Origin: a virus
Virus record (IMG/VR): IMGVR_UViG_3300006119_000023
Location: 1-40,330 of that record
Direction: 5' to 3' (one strand)
DNA: 40,330 nt
A model generated the notes under the pieces. The model saw nothing but the letters and a program-made list of their open reading frames with translations, did not search any database and was not told the DNA's origin. Below are positions 24,304-34,052 of this stretch, in pieces. Numbering within the stretch: position 1 is the first letter of the stretch; each line of letters opens with the position of its first letter. A program made the position numbers and the translations under genes.

Positions 24304-27300
24304 ATGGCTGATAAAAATCAAACCCCAACAGGGTTTGAAGTAGCGCCTATAGATTATCGTAAGTTAACTACGGGTGAACTTCTTAAAGGTGGTTTTGAAA
24401 GAGGTTTAGAAGGCCTTAAAGGAACCGCATTTGATTTAATTCCGGCACTAGCTGCTTCTTCACTAGGCTATGACGAATTTGCTAAGCAGCAAATGCAAGA
24501 CTACCAAGCTCGTATGGCTGCGGTAGAACAAGCACATCCTACAGCATATAAAGAACTAAGTGATATTAAAGGTATTGGTGACATATTACCGTTTGCTGCT
24601 GAAACTGCTGGTCAATTAGCACCTGATGCTTTATCGTTTATTGGTGGCGCTGGAATCGGCACAACTGCTGGCAAGTTATTAGCTAAAAAAGGTGCTGAAA
24701 AAGCCCTTGAAAAGTATGCTCTTGATTATGCAGCCCAAAAAGGGCTAACTGGCGAAGCCGCTACAACTGCTGCAGACGCATTTAAAAGCAGGGCAATCGG
24801 TCAAAGCGTAATTAAAAACGCAGCTGAACATGGCGCAAAAGTTGGTACAAATATTGGTATTACTGGGGCTTCATTTGGTTTAAATGTGCCAGATGTATTG
24901 CAAAGCGTATACGAAGATACTGGAGAACTACACCCCGGTATTGCATTAACTATGGGATCTTTGGTATCTATGTTAGATACCGTATTACCCCAGCGTCTTC
25001 TCAGTCAGTTAGGTAACAAAGGTAAAGCGCAATTAGCTACAGAACTATTAGAGAAATCTACGATTGTCCCTACTACTTGGAAAAAAGCTTTTGCAACTCA
25101 AGTAGCTAAAGACGTTGGTCTTGAAAGCTTAACCGAAGGTACTCAACAAGCATTACAAGTAGCCGCATCTCAAATGGCGGGTGATAAGAAAGATTTCTTT
25201 GATCCTAAGAATATTGATAACATTATCATGGCATCGGTTCAAGGTGCTATAGGCGGCTTTACTGGTGGTGCTTTACCTTCTGCTATGGAAGCCCGCAACA
25301 TAAAAGCTCAATCCCAGTTAGATGCGGAAAGACAAAAACAATTAAGAGCTGACCAAGAACTTATACAACAAGAACAAACTACTGCGCCAGCCACAACTAT
25401 TGGACAAGCTCCGCTTACCCCAGAGCAGATTCGTGAACAAAAACAACTTGCTGCCGCACAACAAATTCATGGTGACTTATTTGGTCAGCCAGTACCTCAG
25501 CGTCCAACAAATACGTTTCCTGTAGGGCAAGAAGAAACTCAAATCCCAGCTACGCTTGCACCACCGACCGGTGAACTTAACCTGCAAGGCGCTCCAGTAC
25601 AAGGCGAATTAGATTTACGTCCAGCCGAAACTACCCCGGCACAGGCACAAAATACTGTTTTAGATGCTGATACTTTAAAAGGAACTGGTCTCAAAACGCA
25701 GTCAGGATTCTTTAGGCAGTTAGTTGGCAAAGATATGGCTAACCCAGAAGACCAAAAAGCTATAGGAGAAGTATTAGCTCGTGTAAGAAGTAATCCTAAC
25801 CTTACCCCAGAAACAAAGAAAGCCGTTGAAACCATAGCTATGAATGCGTTTAACGCATTGGCTACCCAGCAAGAAATGTTTGGACCACGTGGCGGAGTAC
25901 TAAAAGGAGCCGATAATGGAAGAGTACAACCAAGAACTAACGTTGAAACAGATAGAACAAGCCCTGAAGTTCCTGTCGAGCAAGTACCAACTGAAAGTAC
26001 CGAAGGAGCTGGAGAACCTGAACAGCGAGGAATGGCACCAACTGCAGAGCCTGTTAGTGAGCTTGGAGCTAGAGAAGAAGTACAGCCAGATACACTAGTA
26101 CCAGAGGAAACCCCAAGTGAAACTGAAACCACAGAAAAGACTGAACCTACTGAAGCTCCTGTTGAAACTGCCCCTGCCAAAGAAGTTCCAGCACAGACTT
26201 TTGCTAATCGCCCTGAAGATTTAAAAACGCTGCAAGATCATATTGAGCAGCTTAAAGAAGACTTTAGACTTGCACAAGACCCTGAAACTAAACAAGCTAT
26301 TCGTGACGAAATAAAAGCTACCCAATCTGATATTGATAATAAACAATATCAACAAGGTAAACTTACAGATAAATTTGTAGGTAACAAAGATGCTTTATTT
26401 AATTCATTAAGAAAACGTTTAAACCAGATTGGCTTAAGTGGTATACCTTTACGTTTGGTAGATTTTGGAGAAGGCGTAACTGGGCTAGGTCAATACACAG
26501 GTAAAACAAATGACTTTATAAAGTCGATTCAAGTGTCTCTTGGCAATAGAGATGAGAAAGAATTTTTAAATACACTTAACCATGAATCTATTCATGCATT
26601 CCGTAACCTAAACGTATTTACTCCTCGTGAGTGGAGTACGCTTGAAAGAATGGCAGATAAAGAGTGGATTAAAAAATACGATATTGAAAATCGATATAAA
26701 GATCAAAACCTATCTAAAGAACAAATGCGGGAAGAAGCTATTGCCGAAGCGTTTGCAGATTATGCAGGGCAAGAAAAACCAATACAAAACATTATCGATA
26801 AAGTTATTAACTTTTTTAAAGCATTGGGTAATGCGTTACGTGGTCGTGGATTTAATACGGCTGAGTCTATTTTTGAAAGTATAGATACAGGTAAACGAGA
26901 ACCTCAAAAGGGTAAATGGTACAAAACCCAAGAAGAATTTGACAAGTTTTTTAGGGACTATAACCTAGATGATGAAGGGCAAGCTCAATACCAGATGGCG
27001 GTTAAGAAAGGTAAAGACTTTGCTAATATCGTAGGTGACCTTGTTGAAAGTGTACCATACATAAGTGAAGAACAAAAGAATGCTTGGAGTGCTGCTGTAT
27101 CTAATACTAAAGATAATGCTAGTTCTGCCGCACTATCGTTTGCCCCATTACATGCTTTGACTGATATGGCTAAAGATGCTTTTGGTAAATTAGCCCCTAT
27201 GCTTAACAGGCTTGTAGACCAAAAAAGTGGGTTTGAGCATAGCCTAACAAGAGGTGTAGAAGGTGCTAAAGAAATACTTAGACATGCACTTGAAGTTGCC

Positions 27301-29904
27301 CCGCAACAAAAAACCCCATATAACAAACTTGTTAATAGCTCTACTATTGCCGAAGTTGATCCGACTAAGCCACGGGACTATTATAAAAACCAAGAAACTC
27401 GAGATAATAGATCTAAGCAAGAAGTATGGGATGAACTAAATAAACAATACAACCAGCTTGCACCTGCATGGAAACGCTCATACAGCGTAATGCGTGATGC
27501 TTATAAGCAAATGTTTGAAGAAATTAAAAAAGCTATTAAGTCCCGTATTGAGGCTACCGAACTTGGTAAAGAAACTAAAGAGCTTGTCTATAAAGATATT
27601 ATGGAAAGCTTAACTAAGTCTGGCGTAATTGAGCCATACTTCTCATTAGGTCGTGAGGGGGAGCATTGGTTAGCTTCAAACTTTATTGATAAAAATGGGC
27701 AAAAAGAATTTGAAGTTAGAGCATTTAAATCCCCACGGGAAAGAGAAATGCGCCAAAAAGAAATTCTGGCAATGGATCCAAATGCACGTTCAGATATGTA
27801 TAGACAAGTATCCGATATAGATTATCGCCGTGCGCCTCCAAGCTCTTTTATAAATAACGCACTGCGTATTATGGAAATTAATAAGGTTCCTACTGACGCA
27901 ATCGAAGAGATGATGCGATTGTTTGTAGCTACTTTGCCGGAAACAGCACTTGCTCAATCTTTCCAACGGCGCTCTGGTCGTGCAGGTTACATGGAAGATT
28001 CTATTGCTGTCTTTGAAAAAAAGATGCGTGGTATGGCTCATCAAATTACTAACATGGTATATACCCCTAAGTTTGATAACATTCTTGATAGAATGAGGTT
28101 ACATACTTACCAAGTTGGTAAAGGTATTGCCGCCGGTGAAATAGACGCTTTTGGTAACCAAGTTAAGGAAGATATCAAAGGCAGAAATAACGTTGAGCAA
28201 TCTCGTTACTTAGATGAGTTTGAAAAACGCATAGGCTACATTAAAAACCCTAGCCGTGATAATTTTGGTAACGTTCTACAATCGGCGGCGTTTATTTACA
28301 CAATGGGCTTTAACCCATCTTCTGCTATTGTTCAAACAGCTAACATACCAATGATTGTTATGCCTTCGTTGAAGGCTGCCTACCCTAATGCTAATATTAC
28401 TAAAACTATAGGCGACGCAGTTAAGATATTTATGGGTAGCGGTACAACTGCTCAAACTAATGTGCTTGGTTCCATAGACGAAACTACTGGTAAGCCCGTA
28501 ACTGTAGGCATGAAAGTAAGACAGTCTATTGCTAATTACCAACCAAATTCGGCTATAGGTAAGGAGTATGAAATTTTTGTTCGCACTCTTAATGAAAATG
28601 GTCAGCTTAATCGTTCTCAATTAGGTGAGATTTTACAAGGGGATATTAACGGAAACATATGGCAAAAGTTTAAATCTATGAGTGGTTGGATGCTTCATCA
28701 TACTGAACGTATGAACCGTGAAGTAACTATGATTGCTACATATAAGCTTGAAATGGAAAGACTTAAAAAGCCAAATGCACAAGACGTTGCAGGTATAGAA
28801 GAAGCACGTAAAGAAGCAGAATTACGTTACGATAGACCTGTTTCTACTGAAGAAGCTACACAAATATACGCTACCAATAAAGCTATTGATGTAAATGAGA
28901 TGACTAACGGAAATATATCCTCAGCATCTGCGCCACGTATTGCCCAAAGTGCTTTAGGAAAAATAGGGTTTATGTATAAACGATATGCAATCTCTATGTA
29001 CTACATGTTATTTAAAGCATATAGGGATGCAACTAAAGGAGAATCTCCTGAAATAAGAGCCGCTGGATTAAGACAACTTGGTGGTGTATTGGGTATGACT
29101 GCACTGATGGCTGGTGCGCAAGGTTTGCCTATGTTTGGTGCTTTGTCAGTTCTTTATAATTTATTCCGTGATAATGACGAAGATGACTTAAAAGGTGCTA
29201 CCGAAAAAACTATAGGTGATCTTCTTTACAAAGGTCCTATTGAGTATATGACTAACTTATCTATTGCCAGCCGTATCGGTTTAAGTGATTTGCTTATTCG
29301 TGATACTACAACAGCATCATCTACAAATACATTCTCTCAACAAGTTATGCAGGCATTAGGTGGTCCTGTCCTTGGTGTTGAGCAAAACTTTGAACGTGGA
29401 TTTAGTAAGATTGCACAAGGGCATTTTGAGCGTGGTGTAGAAGACTTGCTACCTTCGGCTATTGCTAATACTTTTAAAGCGTATAGATATGCTACACAAG
29501 GCACAGAAACGCTTCGTGGTGATCCTATTACTGGGGATGTTAGTACCGGAAATGTTCTTGCACAAGCCCTAGGGTTTGCACCATCTAATTATATTAAACA
29601 AATGGAAATCAATGACCGTGAAAAAGGTATTGATAAGAGTATATCTGATCGCCAAAGTAAATTTAAACAACGTTATTACATTGCTAGACGTGAAGGCGAT
29701 GTAGATGGTATGTTAGATATGCGTGATAAGTTACTTGAGTTAGGTCAAAAACATCCTGAGATTGGTATCAATGGCGGTAACATTAACGACATATTGGCTA
29801 CATCTATAAAAGCTCAAGATCGTGCAACCAAAGAAATGATTGCTGGTGTGCGATATAACAAGAAGCGTCTTAAAGTTATCCAACAAGATATGGAAGACTA
29901 TTAA
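24304..29904 (+). CDS. Giant internal virion protein with HExxH metalloprotease motif, 1866 aa
   Basis: Layout by eye: residues 1-330 helical with hydrophobic stretches (FIGGAGIGTTAGKLLAKKGA, ASVQGAIGGFTGGALPSAME); 330-640 a Gln/Pro/Glu/Thr-rich linker; about 690-860 a predicted zinc metalloprotease with HESIH (760-764) and a downstream acidic helix EEAIAEAFADYA (810-821) that could give the third ligand; 860-1866 mostly helical, with a hydrophobic segment at about 1590-1625 (GGVLGMTALMAGAQGLPMFG). This layout resembles phage polyvalent/ejected proteins. The protease may cut other inner proteins or act in the host envelope. It is the last gene of the rightward unit. Confidence 0.8.
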   Translation: MADKNQTPTGFEVAPIDYRKLTTGELLKGGFERGLEGLKGTAFDLIPALAASSLGYDEFAKQQMQDYQARMAAVEQAHPTAYKELSDIKGIGDILPFAAETAGQLAPDALSFIGGAGIGTTAGKLLAKKGAEKALEKYALDYAAQKGLTGEAATTAADAFKSRAIGQSVIKNAAEHGAKVGTNIGITGASFGLNVPDVLQSVYEDTGELHPGIALTMGSLVSMLDTVLPQRLLSQLGNKGKAQLATELLEKSTIVPTTWKKAFATQVAKDVGLESLTEGTQQALQVAASQMAGDKKDFFDPKNIDNIIMASVQGAIGGFTGGALPSAMEARNIKAQSQLDAERQKQLRADQELIQQEQTTAPATTIGQAPLTPEQIREQKQLAAAQQIHGDLFGQPVPQRPTNTFPVGQEETQIPATLAPPTGELNLQGAPVQGELDLRPAETTPAQAQNTVLDADTLKGTGLKTQSGFFRQLVGKDMANPEDQKAIGEVLARVRSNPNLTPETKKAVETIAMNAFNALATQQEMFGPRGGVLKGADNGRVQPRTNVETDRTSPEVPVEQVPTESTEGAGEPEQRGMAPTAEPVSELGAREEVQPDTLVPEETPSETETTEKTEPTEAPVETAPAKEVPAQTFANRPEDLKTLQDHIEQLKEDFRLAQDPETKQAIRDEIKATQSDIDNKQYQQGKLTDKFVGNKDALFNSLRKRLNQIGLSGIPLRLVDFGEGVTGLGQYTGKTNDFIKSIQVSLGNRDEKEFLNTLNHESIHAFRNLNVFTPREWSTLERMADKEWIKKYDIENRYKDQNLSKEQMREEAIAEAFADYAGQEKPIQNIIDKVINFFKALGNALRGRGFNTAESIFESIDTGKREPQKGKWYKTQEEFDKFFRDYNLDDEGQAQYQMAVKKGKDFANIVGDLVESVPYISEEQKNAWSAAVSNTKDNASSAALSFAPLHALTDMAKDAFGKLAPMLNRLVDQKSGFEHSLTRGVEGAKEILRHALEVAPQQKTPYNKLVNSSTIAEVDPTKPRDYYKNQETRDNRSKQEVWDELNKQYNQLAPAWKRSYSVMRDAYKQMFEEIKKAIKSRIEATELGKETKELVYKDIMESLTKSGVIEPYFSLGREGEHWLASNFIDKNGQKEFEVRAFKSPREREMRQKEILAMDPNARSDMYRQVSDIDYRRAPPSSFINNALRIMEINKVPTDAIEEMMRLFVATLPETALAQSFQRRSGRAGYMEDSIAVFEKKMRGMAHQITNMVYTPKFDNILDRMRLHTYQVGKGIAAGEIDAFGNQVKEDIKGRNNVEQSRYLDEFEKRIGYIKNPSRDNFGNVLQSAAFIYTMGFNPSSAIVQTANIPMIVMPSLKAAYPNANITKTIGDAVKIFMGSGTTAQTNVLGSIDETTGKPVTVGMKVRQSIANYQPNSAIGKEYEIFVRTLNENGQLNRSQLGEILQGDINGNIWQKFKSMSGWMLHHTERMNREVTMIATYKLEMERLKKPNAQDVAGIEEARKEAELRYDRPVSTEEATQIYATNKAIDVNEMTNGNISSASAPRIAQSALGKIGFMYKRYAISMYYMLFKAYRDATKGESPEIRAAGLRQLGGVLGMTALMAGAQGLPMFGALSVLYNLFRDNDEDDLKGATEKTIGDLLYKGPIEYMTNLSIASRIGLSDLLIRDTTTASSTNTFSQQVMQALGGPVLGVEQNFERGFSKIAQGHFERGVEDLLPSAIANTFKAYRYATQGTETLRGDPITGDVSTGNVLAQALGFAPSNYIKQMEINDREKGIDKSISDRQSKFKQRYYIARREGDVDGMLDMRDKLLELGQKHPEIGINGGNINDILATSIKAQDRATKEMIAGVRYNKKRLKVIQQDMEDY

Positions 29905-29934
29905 AAAAATCCCCAGCCTTTTGAGCCGGGGATC
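29903..29934 (-). terminator. Intrinsic terminator of the leftward transcripts
   Basis: On the - strand a stem of six perfect pairs (ATCCCC with GGGGAT, 29933-29928 with 29914-29909), extended by two more pairs past a mismatch, is followed by seven T residues (complement of 29903-29909). There is no T run in the rightward direction. The T tract overlaps the stop codon of the 1866-aa gene, so it ends leftward transcripts just as they reach the convergent gene. Confidence 0.82.
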
Positions 29935-29955
29935 AAGGAGTTCCTCACGAGAACA

Positions 29956-29980
29956 TGCAACAGGAGAATGTGTTGTTGCA
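29956..29980. other. Perfect 7-bp inverted repeat in the convergent gap
   Basis: TGCAACA at 29956-29962 pairs with TGTTGCA at 29974-29980 across an 11-base loop. It lies between the leftward terminator and the last leftward gene. There is no adjacent T run, so it is not a clear terminator; it may be an RNA 3'-end or processing hairpin for rightward mRNA. The rest of the 87-base gap (29905-29991) is AT-rich and shows no gene that I can support. Confidence 0.5.
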
Positions 29981-29991
29981 CGTATAGTATA

Positions 29992-30189
29992 TTACACAAT
30001 TCTCCAAAAGCGCATACCTAGCTTTTTATTTTCAATTCGGTCAAAACCTTTTATTACAATTCCTTTATCTTTTGCAATAGTTTGCATTTGTTTGTCTAAC
30101 ATTGATAGGTTGACGGCAGGGACAAAAACAGACATCCCCACATGAAAATTATCCCAGTTTATATCAATAACCACTCCGTCAGGACACAC
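29992..30189 (-). CDS. Small phage protein with GMSVFVPAVN motif, 65 aa
   Basis: I choose GTG 30189 as start: AAGGAGG at 30201-30195 lies five bases before it and the overlap with the upstream primase gene is only 11 bases. An ATG at 30276 would overlap by 98 bases without such a site. The protein reads CPDGVVIDINWDNFHVGMSV, then FVPAVNLSMLDKQMQTIAKD and ends KKLGMRFWRIV. I recall a similar GMSFFVP...GVRVWR pattern in small phage proteins of unknown function. It is the last gene of the leftward unit. Confidence 0.72.
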   Translation of the reverse strand: MCPDGVVIDINWDNFHVGMSVFVPAVNLSMLDKQMQTIAKDKGIVIKGFDRIENKKLGMRFWRIV

Positions 30190-33052
30190 TTGCCCCTCCT
30201 TCAGCACTTTCAATGGCTTCCTTGTGTTGCGCAACGGAGGCAATTTGTTCTTCTCTGTCTTCATCCATAAACCCATCGCAGTTAACCCACAGTACCTTTA
30301 GTGGTGGTAAGTTAATTCTAGTGCCTTTGCCCATACGTTTCTTTTCCATTTGAGCTTTGGTCCTACCACGCTTTAAAGAATCAATAAGTCCTTCATAATT
30401 TATTTGCTTTTTAACACACCACTCCCGTAAAGGATTGGGGTATATATACATCATTTTTAAATCATACTCGTATCGTATAACAAAAGTAAGTTTTGGGGTA
30501 GCATCGGGAATAACTAAGTGGTCTACCTCATCTTTTTTATTTACACGGGTGTCTTCCGTACTTTTAATTCGTAGCATACTATTCCAATTCTCTGCCACAA
30601 AATTAGTTAATACACCTTCCGCATCAACGTCCATAGATTTAACTTGACTCTTGGCATTCTTAGCTATTTCAACAATAAAATCTACGACGGGTTTAATATC
30701 ATAATTAACTAATCCTACACGTTTAGCAACCATCAACCCCATGATGCCGTTAGTTACAAGCACCGAATGGAATCGGTCTTCAGGTCCAAACTCACAACGC
30801 TTATCTATCTTTAATTGTGTAGATTTATATAGTTCTTTAATCCCTGTAATGTCATTCATTACATACTGCAGGTAAGGTAGGTAAGCATGCCCATAGTTAT
30901 TCTGTAAAGCCGCACTCAATACGTCGGTTTCGGTCTTATCCAAACCCTCTACTTTTCGGGCACGTACTTCTAAAATACGCATGGCTTCACCTTTAGGAAT
31001 AGCTTTATATGCGCTAATCTTTTCCATTAGGGAGCTATTTCCGGTGCTGATGCCGTTTTGTTTCCAAGGTTCACCCCTTACCCGTTCCGCATTAGAAGCG
31101 CCTGACATACGGTTTTTCTGTGTACCGGAACTGTATTGATATACAAAATCACTAGCGTCTTTAGCCGTAGAGTTTGTTAACTCATCCAGCATCAACGGCA
31201 GGTTGTTATATACCTCGGCACGGTTCATCTTAGAGTTTACTGTATCGGTTTCCTTTAGCAACAGCTTGGTAGGTTCGCCCCAAATGCTGGCTCCTGCAAA
31301 CAGCGCAGTAGTTTTACCAATGCCGGATTCAGGGCTGTACACATGTAATAACGACGCATTGATTGGAGTGAACTCGGTAAAAATAGAACCAAACGATAAC
31401 CCAATCATAAACTTGTGGACTTCCATGTCAGGCTTGTTGTAAAAGTTCATGGCTTCTTTCCATGCTTCCATCGTGCCTTTAGTTTTAAATGCACTAAACA
31501 TTTGTGTTGTAGCCGAGGATGCTGGATTATGGTCTACCCTATCAGCACTGATCTCTTTATCGCCAAGCACAAACGCTTCGCATTTGTCGTCTACCCAACC
31601 GAACTGCCGTCTAGCGGTATCGGCTTTACCTTTATATTGCAGGTGGTTTACCCACGTTGTCAGGTAAGACATAAGCTCGTCAGTTTTAACTACGGCTACA
31701 CCCTTAGAAGATATATACTTTCTAAGTTCGTCCTTGGAAGTTACTGCCGTTAATGGCACGGTAAACTCCCGTACTCCGTCTTGCGGTAGATGTAATCGAA
31801 CGACTACAGCCTCACCCACATCCGAATCCAGTAGTCTGCGTGATACATAAATATCGTTGTGATAAACCTGAACTTCGATCTCGTCTTCTTGTTTAATTAC
31901 ACGCTTAAAGATTCCTCCGTTCTTACCACGGAAGTATGGCTCAGGGTATTTCGGTATAACGTATGTCTGTGTGTGCCCTTGTTCTACTTGGAACGGAACA
32001 TCTTCTACAATGTTATCGTCATCGTTAGCTTCTAATACTTCACGACCCAGCACGATGGGGGATTTAATTGCCCCTTTATTTACACAACCATCGCAACCGC
32101 CGGGGTTATATTCTTCAAACTTAGCGCAAGTATATGGTCCGCCTTTGATACCACGTACCTTGCGGTCTGCAAACTCTGGGCTATATTCGGGGTGATGTTC
32201 AGATATCTTTTTAATTGCAATATCCGCATCTATGCAAAATTTGGCAATAGATAGCCCTGCTCTCCACTGCGGTTCAGGCATTGTGGCTTGCGCTTTAATT
32301 ATATGCTCAAGTTGTTGACAGCCCTCACCTTTCATGGTCTTCATCAGGATTGTCTTAAACCTATTGGTATAGTTACCAAGGATAGCCTTAGTTACTTCGT
32401 CCATCTCCCCACGTGGGATATATGGTTTTCTCTCTAGTACCGGATCACCTATAACATCTTTTAGTGTGTCATAACTATATGAGCCTGATGAGCTACCGAT
32501 TAAATCAACTGGTCTAGCAACATCATTTTTAAAGTTTAAAGTTCCGGGGACTCGTAGAATACGCACCGAATCCGCAGTTACTACGGGGTCAGCAAAGAGG
32601 TCATGCTCGTCGCACATCTTCTTTAGCTTCTCAGCTAGGGGTGTCCATTGTTCACGGCTTAGCGGCTCTTCTAAAGCCCAGTATGCGTGTATACCCCCGC
32701 CGGAGTTTACCAGCGTTGGTTTCGGCATTTTTGTTACTTGACAGAACCGTTTTAAGTCTAGTAACGCTTCTTCTTGTGTTTCATAGGGTTTACCCTGACC
32801 ACAATCCAAATCAATAAACAAAGACCGCAACTGCTTTACATTAGCAGTTTTTCTAGATTTCCCATCTTCAAACGTGGCTAGCGCATAGTAAGCGTTGTAG
32901 CCTTCGTTCTTTAAATTCTCTGCAACTGCCACAGCATCTTCTAGTGTTTTAAAGAATTTCTGTACGGGTTTGTCCGAATCCTTCTTTAATCCAACTATGC
33001 AGTAGTATCCTTCGTCGCCAAGGACTTGCTGTAAAAATTCTAAATTGTTCAT
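30179..33052 (-). CDS. Primase-helicase fusion (AEP-type primase plus DUF927-like ATPase), 957 aa
   Basis: The start is placed at ATG 33052, which has AAGGTGG just before it; a GTG at 33079 would add nine residues without a site. Residues about 70-170 show an archaeo-eukaryotic-type primase: FIDLD (D81, D83), SGGGIHAYW (H122) and ADSVRILRVPGT (D161). C309, C320 and C323 form a cysteine cluster (CAKFEEYNPGGCDGC). A P-loop ATPase follows: SPESGIGKTT (K580) and LMLDE (D623, E624), DUF927-like. It would prime and unwind phage DNA. Probably the main replisome protein, together with the polymerase at 37778. Confidence 0.84.
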   Translation of the reverse strand: MNNLEFLQQVLGDEGYYCIVGLKKDSDKPVQKFFKTLEDAVAVAENLKNEGYNAYYALATFEDGKSRKTANVKQLRSLFIDLDCGQGKPYETQEEALLDLKRFCQVTKMPKPTLVNSGGGIHAYWALEEPLSREQWTPLAEKLKKMCDEHDLFADPVVTADSVRILRVPGTLNFKNDVARPVDLIGSSSGSYSYDTLKDVIGDPVLERKPYIPRGEMDEVTKAILGNYTNRFKTILMKTMKGEGCQQLEHIIKAQATMPEPQWRAGLSIAKFCIDADIAIKKISEHHPEYSPEFADRKVRGIKGGPYTCAKFEEYNPGGCDGCVNKGAIKSPIVLGREVLEANDDDNIVEDVPFQVEQGHTQTYVIPKYPEPYFRGKNGGIFKRVIKQEDEIEVQVYHNDIYVSRRLLDSDVGEAVVVRLHLPQDGVREFTVPLTAVTSKDELRKYISSKGVAVVKTDELMSYLTTWVNHLQYKGKADTARRQFGWVDDKCEAFVLGDKEISADRVDHNPASSATTQMFSAFKTKGTMEAWKEAMNFYNKPDMEVHKFMIGLSFGSIFTEFTPINASLLHVYSPESGIGKTTALFAGASIWGEPTKLLLKETDTVNSKMNRAEVYNNLPLMLDELTNSTAKDASDFVYQYSSGTQKNRMSGASNAERVRGEPWKQNGISTGNSSLMEKISAYKAIPKGEAMRILEVRARKVEGLDKTETDVLSAALQNNYGHAYLPYLQYVMNDITGIKELYKSTQLKIDKRCEFGPEDRFHSVLVTNGIMGLMVAKRVGLVNYDIKPVVDFIVEIAKNAKSQVKSMDVDAEGVLTNFVAENWNSMLRIKSTEDTRVNKKDEVDHLVIPDATPKLTFVIRYEYDLKMMYIYPNPLREWCVKKQINYEGLIDSLKRGRTKAQMEKKRMGKGTRINLPPLKVLWVNCDGFMDEDREEQIASVAQHKEAIESAEGGASVS

Positions 33053-33079
33053 AGCCACCTTTAAGGTGGGGGTACTCAC

Positions 33080-33171
33080 GCAATGTGAAGGAGAATCATA
33101 TCAACAATGATTGCATACAGGCTATTTAAGGTCGCCGAGCCGACCTGCGTTTTCCCCCCGTAAAACATTAA
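33080..33171. other. Intergenic gap with hairpin (33129-33146)
   Basis: AGGTCG at 33129-33134 pairs perfectly with CGACCT at 33141-33146 around a six-base loop. There is no real T run on either strand (TTTTCCCCCC follows on +, TTAAATA on -), so it is not a clean terminator. It may be a leader or attenuator for the primase-helicase gene or stabilise the upstream mRNA end. I see no promoter that I can defend here. Confidence 0.45.
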
Positions 33172-34041
33172 TTAAGCATCATCCCATTCACCAATCAAAC
33201 TCTCTAACTTAGGTTCGTTAGATACTTGAGCTTTCTTGGAAACTGCTTTCTTAGGTTCTTCAACTTCAACTTCTTCAACTACAGGTGCGGATAGTGCAGG
33301 TTTAGCTTTTTCCTTAACACCATCAGTCTGCGCTACAGTCAAAGTAATAGCCTGTACTGCTTCTTTAGAATCCTTAAGTTCTTGAATCTTTAAGAACTCT
33401 TCTTCGGTCACAGGACGCACAGGTTTAAATACCAACTTTGGTGTAGGGCTTGCTGTGTCAAACCGCATCTCAGTAACAACACCGGTAATGGGGGTACCGT
33501 GGTTCTTAAGATGGCGAGCATATGCCTGTAGAGGGAGCTTACCTTTCTCACCGTCACCGAATACGGAAGTTGGTGGCAGTACTAATTGGTAAACTTCTTC
33601 CTTATCAATCTCACCATCGATCACGACTGCGAGGCGCTGTTGATAACGGCAGGCACGGCTATCACCCTGACCAGAACCCTTAATGTTTTGCGCACAGTTT
33701 AAGCAGGTGGCTGACTGCTTATTCTTAACGGCTTCATCAGGTTTTTGGCTGTCGGATGACCAGCAAGTTGGGGATACGGCTTCACCTTCGGAGTAGCTTC
33801 CGCTATAGTAAATACGGGATACTTTCGGTGCAGCTTTAACAATAACTACATTCATTGAACGTTCTTCAGATACACGATATTCTTTACCGCCAATGAACTC
33901 ACGGAATACTCCGCCTTTAATACTAATGCGACGTGCGCCTAAACCACCACCATCTTTTGTACCAGCAAGTGCGTTAGTTGCATCATCTGTACCTTTTAAG
34001 TAGGAAGGTAAACCACCTTTAAATAGAGCTAAATCACTCAT
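33172..34041 (-). CDS. Probable single-stranded DNA-binding protein, 289 aa
   Basis: Start at ATG 34041, which has AAGGAG seven bases upstream; the ATG at 34047 is only one base from that site. Residues about 38-200 are beta-rich with a four-cysteine cluster (C93 in CWSSD, C113 and C116 in CLNC, C131 in SRACRY), probably zinc-binding. About 205-289 is an Ala/Lys/Glu-rich tail ending LIGEWDDA. A beta core plus acidic C-terminus and a place in the replication block suggest an SSB. I recall this protein type from aquatic phages; the SSB label is my inference. Confidence 0.66.
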   Translation of the reverse strand: MSDLALFKGGLPSYLKGTDDATNALAGTKDGGGLGARRISIKGGVFREFIGGKEYRVSEERSMNVVIVKAAPKVSRIYYSGSYSEGEAVSPTCWSSDSQKPDEAVKNKQSATCLNCAQNIKGSGQGDSRACRYQQRLAVVIDGEIDKEEVYQLVLPPTSVFGDGEKGKLPLQAYARHLKNHGTPITGVVTEMRFDTASPTPKLVFKPVRPVTEEEFLKIQELKDSKEAVQAITLTVAQTDGVKEKAKPALSAPVVEEVEVEEPKKAVSKKAQVSNEPKLESLIGEWDDA

Positions 34042-34052
34042 TGTCATTCTCC

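Noticed and set aside
25539-26180. 213-codon frame on the - strand opposite the linker of the giant protein
   Set aside because: Low-complexity mirror of the Pro/Glu/Thr-rich linker, without a ribosome site, and opposite to a well-supported gene.
29840-30145. 101-codon rightward frame across the convergent junction
   Set aside because: It covers the terminator and the supported 65-aa leftward gene, and its product has no sensible composition or start site.
33053-33079. GTG start adding nine residues to the primase-helicase
   Set aside because: No ribosome site precedes it, whereas ATG 33052 has AAGGTGG close by. The spacing is short, so this choice is not certain.
33129-33146. Hairpin in the gap before the primase-helicase as a terminator
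   Set aside because: No T run follows on either strand. Kept only as an unassigned hairpin.
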